From assembly GCA_015058575.1 (NCBI GenBank), contig SVBZ01000048.1, forward strand, positions 102,102 through 166,101: a stretch of DNA of 64,000 nt, read 5' to 3'. The stretch comes from Pseudoselenomonas ruminantium. GTDB lineage: Bacteria; Bacillota; Negativicutes; Selenomonadales; Selenomonadaceae. Shown here piece by piece: positions 35,707 through 43,760 of the stretch. The stretch's first letter is position 1. Every line of letters begins with the position of its first letter. A program made the translations under genes and the position numbers. Under the pieces are notes generated by a model. That model worked only from the letters and a program-made list of their open reading frames with translations. It made no database searches and had not been told where the DNA came from.

Positions 35707-36468
35707 GTATGCCCCACGTATGTGGGGATGAACCGGAACTTCCCTGGAACGGATATACCGTCGTTTCGTATGCCCCACGTATGTGGGGATGAACCGGCTC
35801 CTGGTACGTTTTCCCATACGAAGAATCTGTATGCCCCACGTATGTGGGGATGAACCGCAAACTTACCCCTAGCCAGGAAAAGGCATTGAGTATGCCCCAC
35901 GTATGTGGGGATGAACCGGGTTCGAGCGGTTTTGCCATCTGACAACGGCAGTATGCCCCACGTATGTGGGGATGAACCGTTTATCAGATGAAGAACTAGC
36001 TGATTGGATTCGGTATGCCCCACGTATGTGGGGATGAACCGACAACGGGCCGTCATGTACTTGTGAGTTAATAGTATGCCCCACGTATGTGGGGATGAAC
36101 CGCTGTATTTTTCTTGCATAATGTTGACGATATGGTATGCCCCACGTATGTGGGGATGAACCGACGTTGCCGTGCCAATAGCACCGCCCGCAATCGTATG
36201 CCCCACGTATGTGGGGATGAACCGCGGCCACCAACAGGCAAATACCTGTATAGTCAGTATGCCCCACGTATGTGGGGATGAACCGCGAGGGCAGAATGTC
36301 ATGGGCAGTAATAGACAGTATGCCCCACGTATGTGGGGATGAACCGATGAAAATGCTCGAAGAGATGGAGCGCTATGAGTATACCCCACGCATGTGGGGA
36401 TGAACCGGAACTTGCAACTATCTATTCAGGTACGGATTTGTATACCCCACGCATGTGGGGATGAACCG
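35707..36468 (+). CRISPR. CRISPR array 2, type I-E, 13 repeats and 12 spacers
   Basis: 29-bp repeats begin at 35707, 35768, 35829, 35890, 35951, 36013, 36074, 36135, 36196, 36257, 36318, 36379 and 36440. All spacers are 32 bases except the fifth (33). Repeats 1-11 have the loop variant CCCCACGTATGTGGGG; the last two have CCCCACGCATGTGGGG, as in array 1, plus a G-to-A change giving GTATACCCC. The stem and the ATGAACCG handle are unchanged. The leader is on the left. Confidence 0.98.
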
Positions 36469-36650
36469 GGCAAATACCTATGCTCTAAAAGAGACAAAGA
36501 GCATTATATAGGAAGATGGGAATATGTGCTTTCGCAGTCATTGCGGGGAGTATCCGGATGGTTGGATGTAATCACTCCATTGCTATATATTCCAGCAAAG
36601 AAAAAGCGGCCAGCGCACATGATGACATGCGTTGACCGTTCATAGGTATA
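36469..36650. other. Non-coding trailer of array 2
   Basis: 182 bases between the last repeat and the small antisense RNA. A reading frame stays open for about 60 codons but has no start of its own outside the repeats and no recognisable similarity. I see no promoter or further repeat. Confidence 0.4.
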
Positions 36651-36716
36651 AGAAAAGCCCCTTGGTAGCTACTCCAAGGGGCTTCGCTCATTGCTCGATA
36701 TTTATTACCTTTAGCT
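36651..36716 (-). ncRNA. Candidate antisense antitoxin RNA (type I toxin-antitoxin)
   Basis: The minus-strand promoter at 36723-36750 predicts a start near 36716. An 11-bp perfect hairpin (AAGCCCCTTGG / CCAAGGGGCTT, plus-strand 36655-36665 and 36674-36684) followed by T residues on the minus strand ends the RNA near 36651, so the RNA is about 65 bases. It carries the complement of GATATTTATTACCTTT, which occurs a second time inside the toxin coding sequence (36825-36840). Its terminator loop AGTAGCTA can pair with the loop of a hairpin in the toxin 3' UTR. Confidence 0.6.
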
Positions 36717-36722
36717 ACAACC

Positions 36723-36750
36723 ATTATATCATATCTTGATAATTTAGCAA
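36723..36750 (-). promoter_or_regulatory. Promoter of the antisense RNA
   Basis: On the minus strand: TTGCTA, a 16-base spacer, then TGATATAAT (extended -10). It interleaves with the plus-strand toxin promoter. Confidence 0.6.
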
Positions 36751-36764
36751 CGATAATATAAAAT
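36736..36764 (+). promoter_or_regulatory. Promoter of the small toxin mRNA
   Basis: TTGATA, a 17-base spacer, TAAAAT. It predicts a start near 36771 and an mRNA of about 200 bases ending at the terminator at 36970. Confidence 0.6.
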
Positions 36765-36815
36765 AAAGCATGCTGCGGATCATATCCCTTACCGTAGTGA
36801 AGGGAGGTGAGCTCG

Positions 36816-36902
36816 TTGTTCGATGATATTTATTACCTTTTTCTGTCGGTTGTAGCAGGTGTAATCAGCTACTACATCTGCAAGTGGCTGGATCGGCAGT
36901 GA
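36816..36902 (+). CDS. 28-residue hydrophobic peptide, candidate type I toxin
   Basis: TTG start with GGGAGGTGA eight bases upstream. The product has an acidic N-terminus, one membrane-spanning segment (YLFLSVVAGVIS) and the end YYICKWLDRQ. Such short single-span peptides with a charged tail are typical of Fst-like type I toxins. In the leader, CCCTT (36786-36790) can pair with AAGGG of the ribosome-binding site (36800-36804), so translation may be self-inhibited, as known for Fst. The toxin call rests on architecture, not on homology that I could check. Confidence 0.6.
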   Translation: MFDDIYYLFLSVVAGVISYYICKWLDRQ

Positions 36903-36920
36903 CGCAGCAACAGCACGAAT

Positions 36921-36970
36921 GCTCTGAATAGCTACCAGAGCGAAGGCCCGGCCGGATGGTCGGGTTTTTT
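36921..36970 (+). terminator. Loop-exposing hairpin and terminator of the toxin mRNA
   Basis: GCTCTG / CAGAGC (36921-36926, 36936-36941) exposes the loop AATAGCTAC. The terminator stem CCCGGCC / GGTCGGG (36947-36953, 36958-36964) plus six T residues follows. Seven loop bases (TAGCTAC) are complementary to the antisense terminator loop. Confidence 0.65.
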
Positions 36971-37037
36971 GATTATGTCAATCGTGTCAGTAGGTGGGGA
37001 ACTTTTTGTGGTAAAATGTGTATCATCTAGCACCGAG

Positions 37038-37067
37038 TTGTAGGAGAATACTCAATTATGCTATACT
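37038..37067 (+). promoter_or_regulatory. Promoter of ruvA-ruvB-queH-spoIID-queA
   Basis: TTGTAG, an 18-base spacer, TATACT, 42 bases before the ruvA ATG. It shows that ruvAB have their own promoter after separation from ruvC. Confidence 0.55.
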
Positions 37068-37108
37068 AATAAGGTTACAAGTTTTCTTTTATTGGAGTGA
37101 ACCTTTCG

Positions 37109-37708
37109 ATGATTGGATTTTTGCGGGGGCAGGTGGCGGCGCTTAAGGCTGACTATTGTTTGCTCGATGTGAATGGCGTAGGGTATCGGGTCTTTGTGGC
37201 CGGGTCTACGCGGAATAAGCTGCGGTTGAAGGAAGAGACGCAGCTCTTTACCTATATGAATGTCTATCAGGATGGCATTACGCTTTATGGGTTTGCCAGT
37301 GAGGATGAGTACGATATTTTCCAGCTGCTGATCGGTGTGTCGGGCATCGGCCCGAAGGTGGCGCTGGGGATTCTGTCGTCGATTACGGTGGATGGCCTTT
37401 GCAAGGCAATCCAGAATAAGCAGGCTACGGTGCTGACGAAGCTGCCAGGTATCGGCAAGAAGTCGGCGGAGCGCTTGATTCTTGAATTAAAGGATAAGGT
37501 CGGCTTTGCCACCAGTGACGTGGAGGAAATCCTGTCGCTGGATATGGAGGGGCCTGTCGGCGATGATATCATCAGCGAGGCGCAGGCGGCACTTATGGCG
37601 CTGGGCTATAGCCAGGCAGAGATTGCGCCGGTGCTGAAAAAAGCGACGAAGTGCAAGACGACGGAGGAAATCATCAAACTGGCACTCAAGCAGCTGAATA
37701 AATTCTAA
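37109..37708 (+). CDS. ruvA: Holliday junction DNA helicase subunit RuvA
   Basis: 199 aa, typical length. It has the OB-fold start MIGFLRGQVAALKADYCLLD, the helix-hairpin-helix LIGVSGIGPKVALGILS and the second GIGKKSAERLILELKDK. The C-terminal RuvB-binding three-helix domain contains EAQAALMALGYSQAE. RuvA binds four-way junctions and loads RuvB. The ATG at 37109 gives the family start; GTG at 37097 is in frame but less likely. Confidence 0.96.
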   Translation: MIGFLRGQVAALKADYCLLDVNGVGYRVFVAGSTRNKLRLKEETQLFTYMNVYQDGITLYGFASEDEYDIFQLLIGVSGIGPKVALGILSSITVDGLCKAIQNKQATVLTKLPGIGKKSAERLILELKDKVGFATSDVEEILSLDMEGPVGDDIISEAQAALMALGYSQAEIAPVLKKATKCKTTEEIIKLALKQLNKF

Positions 37709-37722
37709 AGGGGGGCTGAGGC

Positions 37723-38751
37723 TTGGCAGAAGAAGATTTTTACGATATGGATATTGACGATGGCCGCATCGTGGCGATGGACGAACAGCGCGCCGATGAC
37801 TGGCAGTACAGTCTCCGCCCGCGCAAGCTGAGTGAGTATATCGGCCAGGACAAGGCCAAGAAGAACCTCGATATCTTCATCAAGGCGGCGATGAACCGCG
37901 GCGATGCACTCGACCATGTGCTGTTATACGGCCCGCCGGGCCTTGGCAAGACGACGCTTGCGGGCATCATCGCCAATGAGATGGGCGTGAATTTCCGCCA
38001 GACGTCGGGGCCGGCCATCGAGCGGCAGGGCGATTTGGCGGCGCTTTTGACGAATCTGCAGGAGCATGATGTGCTCTTTATCGATGAGATTCACCGCTTG
38101 TCGCGCAGTGTCGAGGAGGTCCTTTATTCGGCAATGGAGGATTTCGCGCTTGATATCATCATCGGCAAGGGGCCAAGTGCCCGCTCGATTCGTCTCGACA
38201 TTGCGCCGTTCACGCTGATCGGTGCGACGACGAAGGCGGGGTCACTGGCGGCACCGCTGCGTGACCGCTTTGGCATCATTTCGCGGCTCGAGTATTATAC
38301 GCCCGAGGCGCTTGTAAACATCATCAAGCGCGCGGCCGAGATCCTGGAAATCCCCATCGAGGAGCGCGGTGCCTTGGAGATTGCGCGCCGTTCGCGGGGG
38401 ACGCCGCGGATCGCCAACCGCCTGCTGAAACGCGTGCGCGATGTGGCGCAGTACGAGGGGCAGGATGTCATCACGGACGAGCTGGCGGATAAGGCTTTGT
38501 CGCTGCTCGAAGTCGATAAGGCTGGCCTTGACCATACGGACCGGCGCATGCTGTCGACGATGATCAAGAAATTTGGCGGCGGCCCGGTGGGACTTGATAC
38601 GCTGGCGGCGGCAATCAGCGAGAGCACAGATACGATTGAGGATGTCTATGAGCCGTTCCTCATCCAGCTCGGCTTTGTCAACCGCACGCCGCGCGGCCGC
38701 GTGGTCACGCGCGCGGGCTATGAGCATATGGGCATAGCGTATCCGGAATAA
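37723..38751 (+). CDS. ruvB: Holliday junction branch-migration ATPase RuvB
   Basis: 342 aa AAA+ motor. [19 protein letters not shown], Walker [12 protein letters not shown], Walker [12 protein letters not shown], sensor [10 protein letters not shown] and the C-terminal winged-helix RTPRGRVVT are all present. TTG start with GGGGGGCTGAGG upstream, 15 bases after ruvA. Confidence 0.97.
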   Translation: MAEEDFYDMDIDDGRIVAMDEQRADDWQYSLRPRKLSEYIGQDKAKKNLDIFIKAAMNRGDALDHVLLYGPPGLGKTTLAGIIANEMGVNFRQTSGPAIERQGDLAALLTNLQEHDVLFIDEIHRLSRSVEEVLYSAMEDFALDIIIGKGPSARSIRLDIAPFTLIGATTKAGSLAAPLRDRFGIISRLEYYTPEALVNIIKRAAEILEIPIEERGALEIARRSRGTPRIANRLLKRVRDVAQYEGQDVITDELADKALSLLEVDKAGLDHTDRRMLSTMIKKFGGGPVGLDTLAAAISESTDTIEDVYEPFLIQLGFVNRTPRGRVVTRAGYEHMGIAYPE

Positions 38752-38763
38752 GGGAGAGAAACG

Positions 38764-39393
38764 ATGAAACTGCTTTTACATATGTGCTGTGGGCCGTGTG
38801 CGTGCTATCCGGTCAAGAAATTGCGCGAAGAGGGCATCGAGCCGGTGGGGTATTTTTTCAATCCCAATATCCATCCGTATACCGAGTGGGACAGGCGGCT
38901 CAAGACAGCGAAGGAATTTGCCGAAAAGGTCAAGATGGAATTTTATGCCGATGAGAACTACCGCTTGCGTGACTTCTTGAAAAAGGCACTGCCAGCAGAG
39001 GCTCTGCCCAATGGCCGCTGTACCATGTGCTACACCTGGCGGCTGGAGGAGGCGGCGCGCTTTGCGGCGGCAAATGGCTTTGATGCCTTTACGTCGACGC
39101 TATTCTATAGCATCTACCAGCAGCATGATTTGATGAAGCGTACGGCCGAAAAGTTTGCAGCGCAGTATGGCGTGCAGTTCTATTACGAGGATTTCCGCCC
39201 CGGCTGGCAGGAGGGCATCGACATCAGCCATGAGCTGGAGCTTTACCGTCAGCCATACTGCGGCTGTATCTTTAGTGAAGAGGAGCGCTACAGCAAAGCC
39301 ATCCGCAAGCAGCGGCGCAAGGAGAACAAAGCCAAGAAGCGGGCCAGACTGGCGGCTGAGGCTGCGGCGGCGAAGGAGGCAGGCCATGAATAA
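38764..39393 (+). CDS. queH: Epoxyqueuosine reductase QueH
   Basis: 209 aa. The start KLLLHMCCGPCACYPVKKL and later PNGRCTMCYTWRLEEAARFA and PYCGCIFSEEERY give the Cys pairs of the DUF208/QueH family, which reduces epoxyqueuosine in tRNA to queuosine and is not related to QueG. The queA gene for the preceding step is two genes downstream, so queuosine formation is encoded together here. The tail is Lys/Ala/Glu-rich. Confidence 0.92.
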   Translation: MKLLLHMCCGPCACYPVKKLREEGIEPVGYFFNPNIHPYTEWDRRLKTAKEFAEKVKMEFYADENYRLRDFLKKALPAEALPNGRCTMCYTWRLEEAARFAAANGFDAFTSTLFYSIYQQHDLMKRTAEKFAAQYGVQFYYEDFRPGWQEGIDISHELELYRQPYCGCIFSEEERYSKAIRKQRRKENKAKKRARLAAEAAAAKEAGHE

Positions 39394-40558
39394 GTACGGG
39401 AAGATTCTCGGAGCAGTCTTTGCAGCGGCCCTGTTATTTTGGCCGCTTGTTGCCGAGGCCGCCTGGCAGCCCGATTTGCTTATCGGTCTGCAAACGGGGC
39501 AGACGGCGGTCAAGGTCAGTGTGGATAAGGCTTTTGTGATTCGCACGGTCAAAGCGCATAAGGTGCTCTATAAGGGCAGTGCCGATAAGCCGCTGGCGAT
39601 TGCCTATCGTGATGGCAGTTTTGCGGTAGATGGCAAAAAGCTCAAGGCAGGACAGGAGGCTATCGAGTGCATCGTGGCTGATGAACGCCAGCTGGCACAG
39701 CAGGTCACGCGCATCAATGGCCGTGCCTATCGCGGGGCGGTGCAGCTGCAGCCGAAGGGGGCGGGCTTTACCGTGGTCAACCATGTGACGGTTGAGGAAT
39801 ATCTGCGCGGCGTGGTGCCTGAGGAGATGCCGCCTGAGTGGAATACCGAGGCGGTCAAGGCACAGGCCGTCGCTGCACGTACCTTTGCCCTAAGCAGCCG
39901 CAAGCGTCATGCCAGTGAGGGCTATGACCTTTGTGCGACGACGCATTGCCAGCAGTACAGCGGCATCGCTGCGGAAAAAGCTGACGCTGACCGAGCGGTC
40001 AAGGACACGGCCGGTGAGGTGCTGACGTATCGCGGCAAGCTAATCGATGCGCTTTTCCATACGGATTCAGGCGGCATGACCGAGAACAGCGAGGATGTCT
40101 GGGGCAGCCGGATTCCGTATCTGCGGGCGGCCAAGGAAGTGCATACGAAGACGTATCCGTGGGAGAAGAATATCACGGCGGCAAATTTTGCCTCTGTGCT
40201 TGCCAGCCATGGCAAGCATGTCGGCGAGCTCAAGAAGGTGGAGCTTGCCGATTTGCAGCCAGGCAAGCGCGTCAAGGGACGTACGGCTTCGGGCCGCGTG
40301 CAGCAGGTGCGCTTTACGGGCAAGAATGGCACGGCGCTTGTCAGTGGCAACGATCTGCGCAGCTGGCTGGGCCTCAAGAGCACGATGTTTGACATCTCGC
40401 TGCGCGCTGGTGTGGTCTTTATCCGCGGCTATGGCTGGGGACATGGACTGGGGCTCTCGCAGTGGGGAGCCAAGGCGTATGCCGAGGAAAAAGGCTATAA
40501 ATACACGGAAATCCTTAGCAATTATTATGCGGGGACGACGCTGAAGAAACTATATTGA
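39386..40558 (+). CDS. SpoIID/LytB-domain protein
   Basis: 390 aa. An N-terminal signal peptide ([20 protein letters not shown]) is followed by the SpoIID/LytB domain with [29 protein letters not shown] and the end [19 protein letters not shown]. SpoIID is a lytic transglycosylase acting on denuded glycan strands in spore engulfment; relatives in non-sporulating bacteria modify peptidoglycan. The ATG overlaps the queH stop by 8 bases. Confidence 0.9.
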   Translation: MNKYGKILGAVFAAALLFWPLVAEAAWQPDLLIGLQTGQTAVKVSVDKAFVIRTVKAHKVLYKGSADKPLAIAYRDGSFAVDGKKLKAGQEAIECIVADERQLAQQVTRINGRAYRGAVQLQPKGAGFTVVNHVTVEEYLRGVVPEEMPPEWNTEAVKAQAVAARTFALSSRKRHASEGYDLCATTHCQQYSGIAAEKADADRAVKDTAGEVLTYRGKLIDALFHTDSGGMTENSEDVWGSRIPYLRAAKEVHTKTYPWEKNITAANFASVLASHGKHVGELKKVELADLQPGKRVKGRTASGRVQQVRFTGKNGTALVSGNDLRSWLGLKSTMFDISLRAGVVFIRGYGWGHGLGLSQWGAKAYAEEKGYKYTEILSNYYAGTTLKKLY

Positions 40559-40577
40559 TAGATTGAAGGACGAAAAC

Positions 40578-41681
40578 ATGTTATTATTATCCGATTTTGA
40601 TTATGAACTGCCGGAAGAGCGCATTGCACAGGTTCCTATCGAGCCGCGCAATGCCTCACGGCTGATGGTGCTTGACCCGGTGGAGAAGACCATCGAGCAT
40701 CGTCATTTTTATGACCTCAAGGAATATCTGGAGCCGGGTGATACACTGATTTTCAATGATACGCGTGTTATGCCAGCTCGTTTGATTGGACATCGTGACC
40801 AGACGGGCGGCAAGGTCGAGGTATTCCTGCTGCGCCGTCTCGATGCTACGCATTGGGAGACGCTGGTAAAGCCGGGCAAAAAGGCCAAGCCGGGCAATGT
40901 CATCAATTTCAGTGACGAGCTTTCGTGTACCGTTACGGATCATACGGATTTTGGCGGCCGCATCGTCGAATTCAAATTCGATGGCGTATTCGAGGAAATC
41001 CTCGACCGTCTCGGCGAGACGCCGCTGCCGCCATATATCCATGAGAAACTCGAGGATAAGGAGCGCTATCAGACGGTCTACAACCGTGAGGAAGGTTCGG
41101 CCGCTGCGCCGACGGCTGGTCTGCACTTCACCAAGGAGCAGATGCAGGAGCTCAAGGATATGGGCGTGAATCTCGGTTTTGTCACGCTGCATGTGGGCCT
41201 TGGTACGTTCCGTCCGGTAAACTGCGAGGACATCCAGAAGCATGATATGCATAAGGAGTTCTACCGCATCTCGGATGAGACGGCTAAGCTCATCATGGAT
41301 ACAAAAAAAGCCGGCCATCGCGTCATCGCGGTCGGCACGACGAGCATCCGCACGCTGGAATCGGCGGCGGACGGCAAGAATGAAATCAGCGGCAAGAGCG
41401 GCTGGACCCAGATTTTCATCTATCCGGGCTATGATTTCAAAATCATCGATGGTATCGTGACGAATTTCCATCTGCCGAAATCGACGCTGATCATGCTGAT
41501 CAGTGCCTTTGGCGGCCGCAAGTTCATCCTCGATGCCTATAAGAAGGCTGTGGAGATGAAATACCGGTTCTTCAGCTTTGGCGATGCCATGTTCCTGCGG
41601 GTACAGCAGCCAAAAGACGAAAGAGACAAAGAGCTCTTCGAGCTTGAAGCCAGCCATCAACAGAATACTGTGGAAGCGTGA
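40578..41681 (+). CDS. queA: S-adenosylmethionine:tRNA ribosyltransferase-isomerase QueA
   Basis: 367 aa. [59 protein letters not shown] and the C-terminal [16 protein letters not shown] are diagnostic. It transfers the ribosyl part of SAM to preQ1 in tRNA, giving epoxyqueuosine, the substrate of QueH. A strong terminator follows. Confidence 0.96.
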   Translation: MLLLSDFDYELPEERIAQVPIEPRNASRLMVLDPVEKTIEHRHFYDLKEYLEPGDTLIFNDTRVMPARLIGHRDQTGGKVEVFLLRRLDATHWETLVKPGKKAKPGNVINFSDELSCTVTDHTDFGGRIVEFKFDGVFEEILDRLGETPLPPYIHEKLEDKERYQTVYNREEGSAAAPTAGLHFTKEQMQELKDMGVNLGFVTLHVGLGTFRPVNCEDIQKHDMHKEFYRISDETAKLIMDTKKAGHRVIAVGTTSIRTLESAADGKNEISGKSGWTQIFIYPGYDFKIIDGIVTNFHLPKSTLIMLISAFGGRKFILDAYKKAVEMKYRFFSFGDAMFLRVQQPKDERDKELFELEASHQQNTVEA

Positions 41682-41698
41682 TTCCGCTACTTGATAAG

Positions 41699-41728
41699 TC
41701 CCCGGCTTTATGCCGGGGGCTTTTTTTA
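41699..41728 (+). terminator. Rho-independent terminator after queA
   Basis: CCCCGGC / GCCGGGG with a 5-base loop, followed by GC and seven T residues. It marks the end of the housekeeping block. Confidence 0.85.
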
Positions 41729-41999
41729 TTGGAAGTTTCTTCGATGATTCTAAAAAACAAATGAGAATAATTTTTATCTAATCGTAAAAAAACATTTAAG
41801 TGAGTTTAATTGTTCTATAGTACCATGCTAAACGTGCACATAATAGATAGGATAAATCATAGGATAAAGAAAAGGTAACAAAACCATTAAAGGTGGCTGG
41901 AAATCGGCGGGAAGGATGGTGGGAAGTTTAGAATTTGAAAGCGAGATTAAAGCCTGGGAATGATGTGGATGATTGTGAGGAGGAGGAACAACGAAAAGG
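41729..41999. other. AT-rich intergenic region before the injection locus
   Basis: 271 bases without a convincing gene. The first half is very AT-rich (runs of A and T, TATAGT and CATAAT candidates for -10 boxes, none with a well-spaced -35). The second half is purine-rich and ends in GAGGAGGAGGAA, a strong ribosome-binding site. It probably holds the promoter of the locus, but I cannot place it. Confidence 0.4.
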
Positions 42000-43733
42000 A
42001 TTCAATGGAACGTTTTTGGACGGATAGCGGCTGTTTTGACGGCAGGCCTGCTGATGCTCGGGTGCCGGGGAGAGGCTGCCGGGCAGGTGGGCCTGCCCCA
42101 GCAGCTGCAGCGGCAGGAAGTTGTTTTCCTGCTGGACGCCAGCCAGTCGATGGTGGCAGCAGATCCCTTGCGGCTGATGCCGGAGACGGCGCTGGAGATG
42201 TGTGCAATGCTGCCAGCCAATTGGGCGGTCGGGATATATGCGTATAGCGATCAGGTGAGTCTATTGCAGCCGCTGGCAGGGCTCAGCCGCTTGCCGGCGC
42301 CGGCTTTGCAGGGGATGCAGTACGGCGGCTATACCAATACAGGCGCGGCCATGCAGCAGGCGGTCACAGCCTTTGCCGCCGATGGCGCGTCTGCGCGCAG
42401 CATCGTGATTGTCACGGATGGCGAAATCATGCTGCCGACGAGCGAAGAGACCGTCGCGTCGGTAAAAGCCTTCCAAGAGGCGATGGCTGCCTGCCGTGAG
42501 CGCGGCATCCGGGTTTATGTGCTGGCGCTTGGCGGCAGTCAGACAACGCCGCAGGCCAACATCTACGCGAGTGATATTACTTATGCGACGGCGCCGGATA
42601 TGGCAGCTGTGCCAGCTGTCGGGGCCCAGCTGCTGGCTCAGAACTGGGCGATTGGCAAAAGCGAGCGGACAGCCGATGCGAGTGGCAGGGCCGACCTTTC
42701 GCTGCCGGTGCCAGCAAGCGCGGTCCGTCATCTGCGACTGGTGGTTCGCAAGGGCGATGGCAGTGCGACGCAGGCAAAACTGGTGGGGCAGGATTCGGGA
42801 CATCAGGTCTACGATGGCCCGTCCCTTACCATCTGGGATATCAAGAATCCTGCGGCGCAACTGGCGCTTACCGGATTGCCGGCTGGCCAGCAGGTCGAGC
42901 TGTATCCGCAGCTGACGGCGGATTTGCAGGCGGAGCTTGTGGCTGGCGAAGCGGATGACCAGTGGCTGAAGCTTAGTGTGCGCACTGCCGATGGCGACAG
43001 ACAGCCGCTGCTGGATGATAGGGCACTGGCGGACAAAGAAATCGCCGTATGGCTCGATAACGATTACTATCCGGGCCATGTCCGTGATGGCAGCATCTGG
43101 GTGGAGCTGCCGCAGGATTGGCAGGGCGCGGAGAACATCTTGCCGGTCTTTTCGGCCTGGGGCTGGAATGTGGACTGCACGCCAGTGTCGCTTATGGTAA
43201 CTGTGCCGGAGAAAAAGCAGGCAGCGGAAGGATTCTCGGTGCCTTGGCTGCTGGCGATTGGCGGCGGGGCCGGAGCCTTGGTGCTGCTTGGCCTGCTCGT
43301 TGCCGTGCAGCTCAAGACGCGGCGGCAGCGGCGCCGGCAAAGACCGCTGCCTGCGCAGCAGCCTTTCTGGGCAGAGCGCTATGTCGGAGAGCTTACCATC
43401 CGCGATATCCGCACCCGCTCGGGGCGCGACCACCGCGTGCGCGTGCTCAATCTGTATCGTCACTTGGAGCATACGGCGCTGCCGCTGCGGCGTCTTTTCC
43501 ATGAGTGTCAGCTTCCCGATACGCTGCCCGGGCTCGATGGGCTCAGCGTCCATCCGGGCAAGGCAGGCATTTGGCTCGACAACGATTCGCAGGCAACCCT
43601 GCTCAAGGATGGCGAGCTTATCCTGCGCGGTACCAGCTGCTTTATGGGCTACGATGAGCCGGTACAGCTCTCCTTCGGCGATGAACAGCTGGCCTTGACG
43701 ATGGTACTCAAGGATCTGAAACCACAGACCTGA
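42000..43733 (+). CDS. vWA-domain membrane protein, first gene of the injection locus
   Basis: About 577 aa. A signal sequence (RIQWNVFGRIAAVLTAGLL then LGC, lipobox-like) precedes a von Willebrand A domain with the metal site DASQS and later IVIVTDGE. A beta-rich middle follows, then a membrane helix (WLLAIGGGAGALVLLGLLVA), a basic RRQRRRQRP stop-transfer stretch and a C-terminal cytoplasmic region of about 130 aa that has FHA-like spacing but no clear motif. The start is unsettled: the frame is stopped at 41976, the ribosome-binding site is at 41977-41987, and no ATG, GTG or TTG follows before TTG 42036, which would cut the signal sequence. I give ATT 42000 as a placeholder. Confidence 0.75.
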   Translation: MQWNVFGRIAAVLTAGLLMLGCRGEAAGQVGLPQQLQRQEVVFLLDASQSMVAADPLRLMPETALEMCAMLPANWAVGIYAYSDQVSLLQPLAGLSRLPAPALQGMQYGGYTNTGAAMQQAVTAFAADGASARSIVIVTDGEIMLPTSEETVASVKAFQEAMAACRERGIRVYVLALGGSQTTPQANIYASDITYATAPDMAAVPAVGAQLLAQNWAIGKSERTADASGRADLSLPVPASAVRHLRLVVRKGDGSATQAKLVGQDSGHQVYDGPSLTIWDIKNPAAQLALTGLPAGQQVELYPQLTADLQAELVAGEADDQWLKLSVRTADGDRQPLLDDRALADKEIAVWLDNDYYPGHVRDGSIWVELPQDWQGAENILPVFSAWGWNVDCTPVSLMVTVPEKKQAAEGFSVPWLLAIGGGAGALVLLGLLVAVQLKTRRQRRRQRPLPAQQPFWAERYVGELTIRDIRTRSGRDHRVRVLNLYRHLEHTALPLRRLFHECQLPDTLPGLDGLSVHPGKAGIWLDNDSQATLLKDGELILRGTSCFMGYDEPVQLSFGDEQLALTMVLKDLKPQT

Positions 43734-43760
43734 GAAAGATATGAAAAGGAGTTAGACAAA

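Noticed and set aside
35688..36389. Long open frames through CRISPR array 2, and similar ones through array 1 (26664-27017), with periodic peptides
   Set aside because: They are translations of 61-base repeat-spacer units; the peptide periodicity comes from the CRISPR repeats and not from a gene.
26669..36468. CRISPR spacers that target genes in this window
   Set aside because: By eye no spacer matches a coding region here beyond short chance runs; a proper search was not possible.
25238..37108. Insertion sequence or integrase borders around the defence block
   Set aside because: I found no transposase, integrase, terminal inverted repeats or tRNA attachment site at either side.
41960..42247. 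Frame from ATG 41960 as an independent small gene
   Set aside because: It reads out of frame through the vWA signal sequence and has a low-complexity Ala/Gly/Arg product; I keep it only as part of the start-codon puzzle.
42261..43553. A 430-codon minus-strand frame under the vWA gene
   Set aside because: Shadow of the vWA coding sequence, with no ribosome-binding site or recognisable domain.
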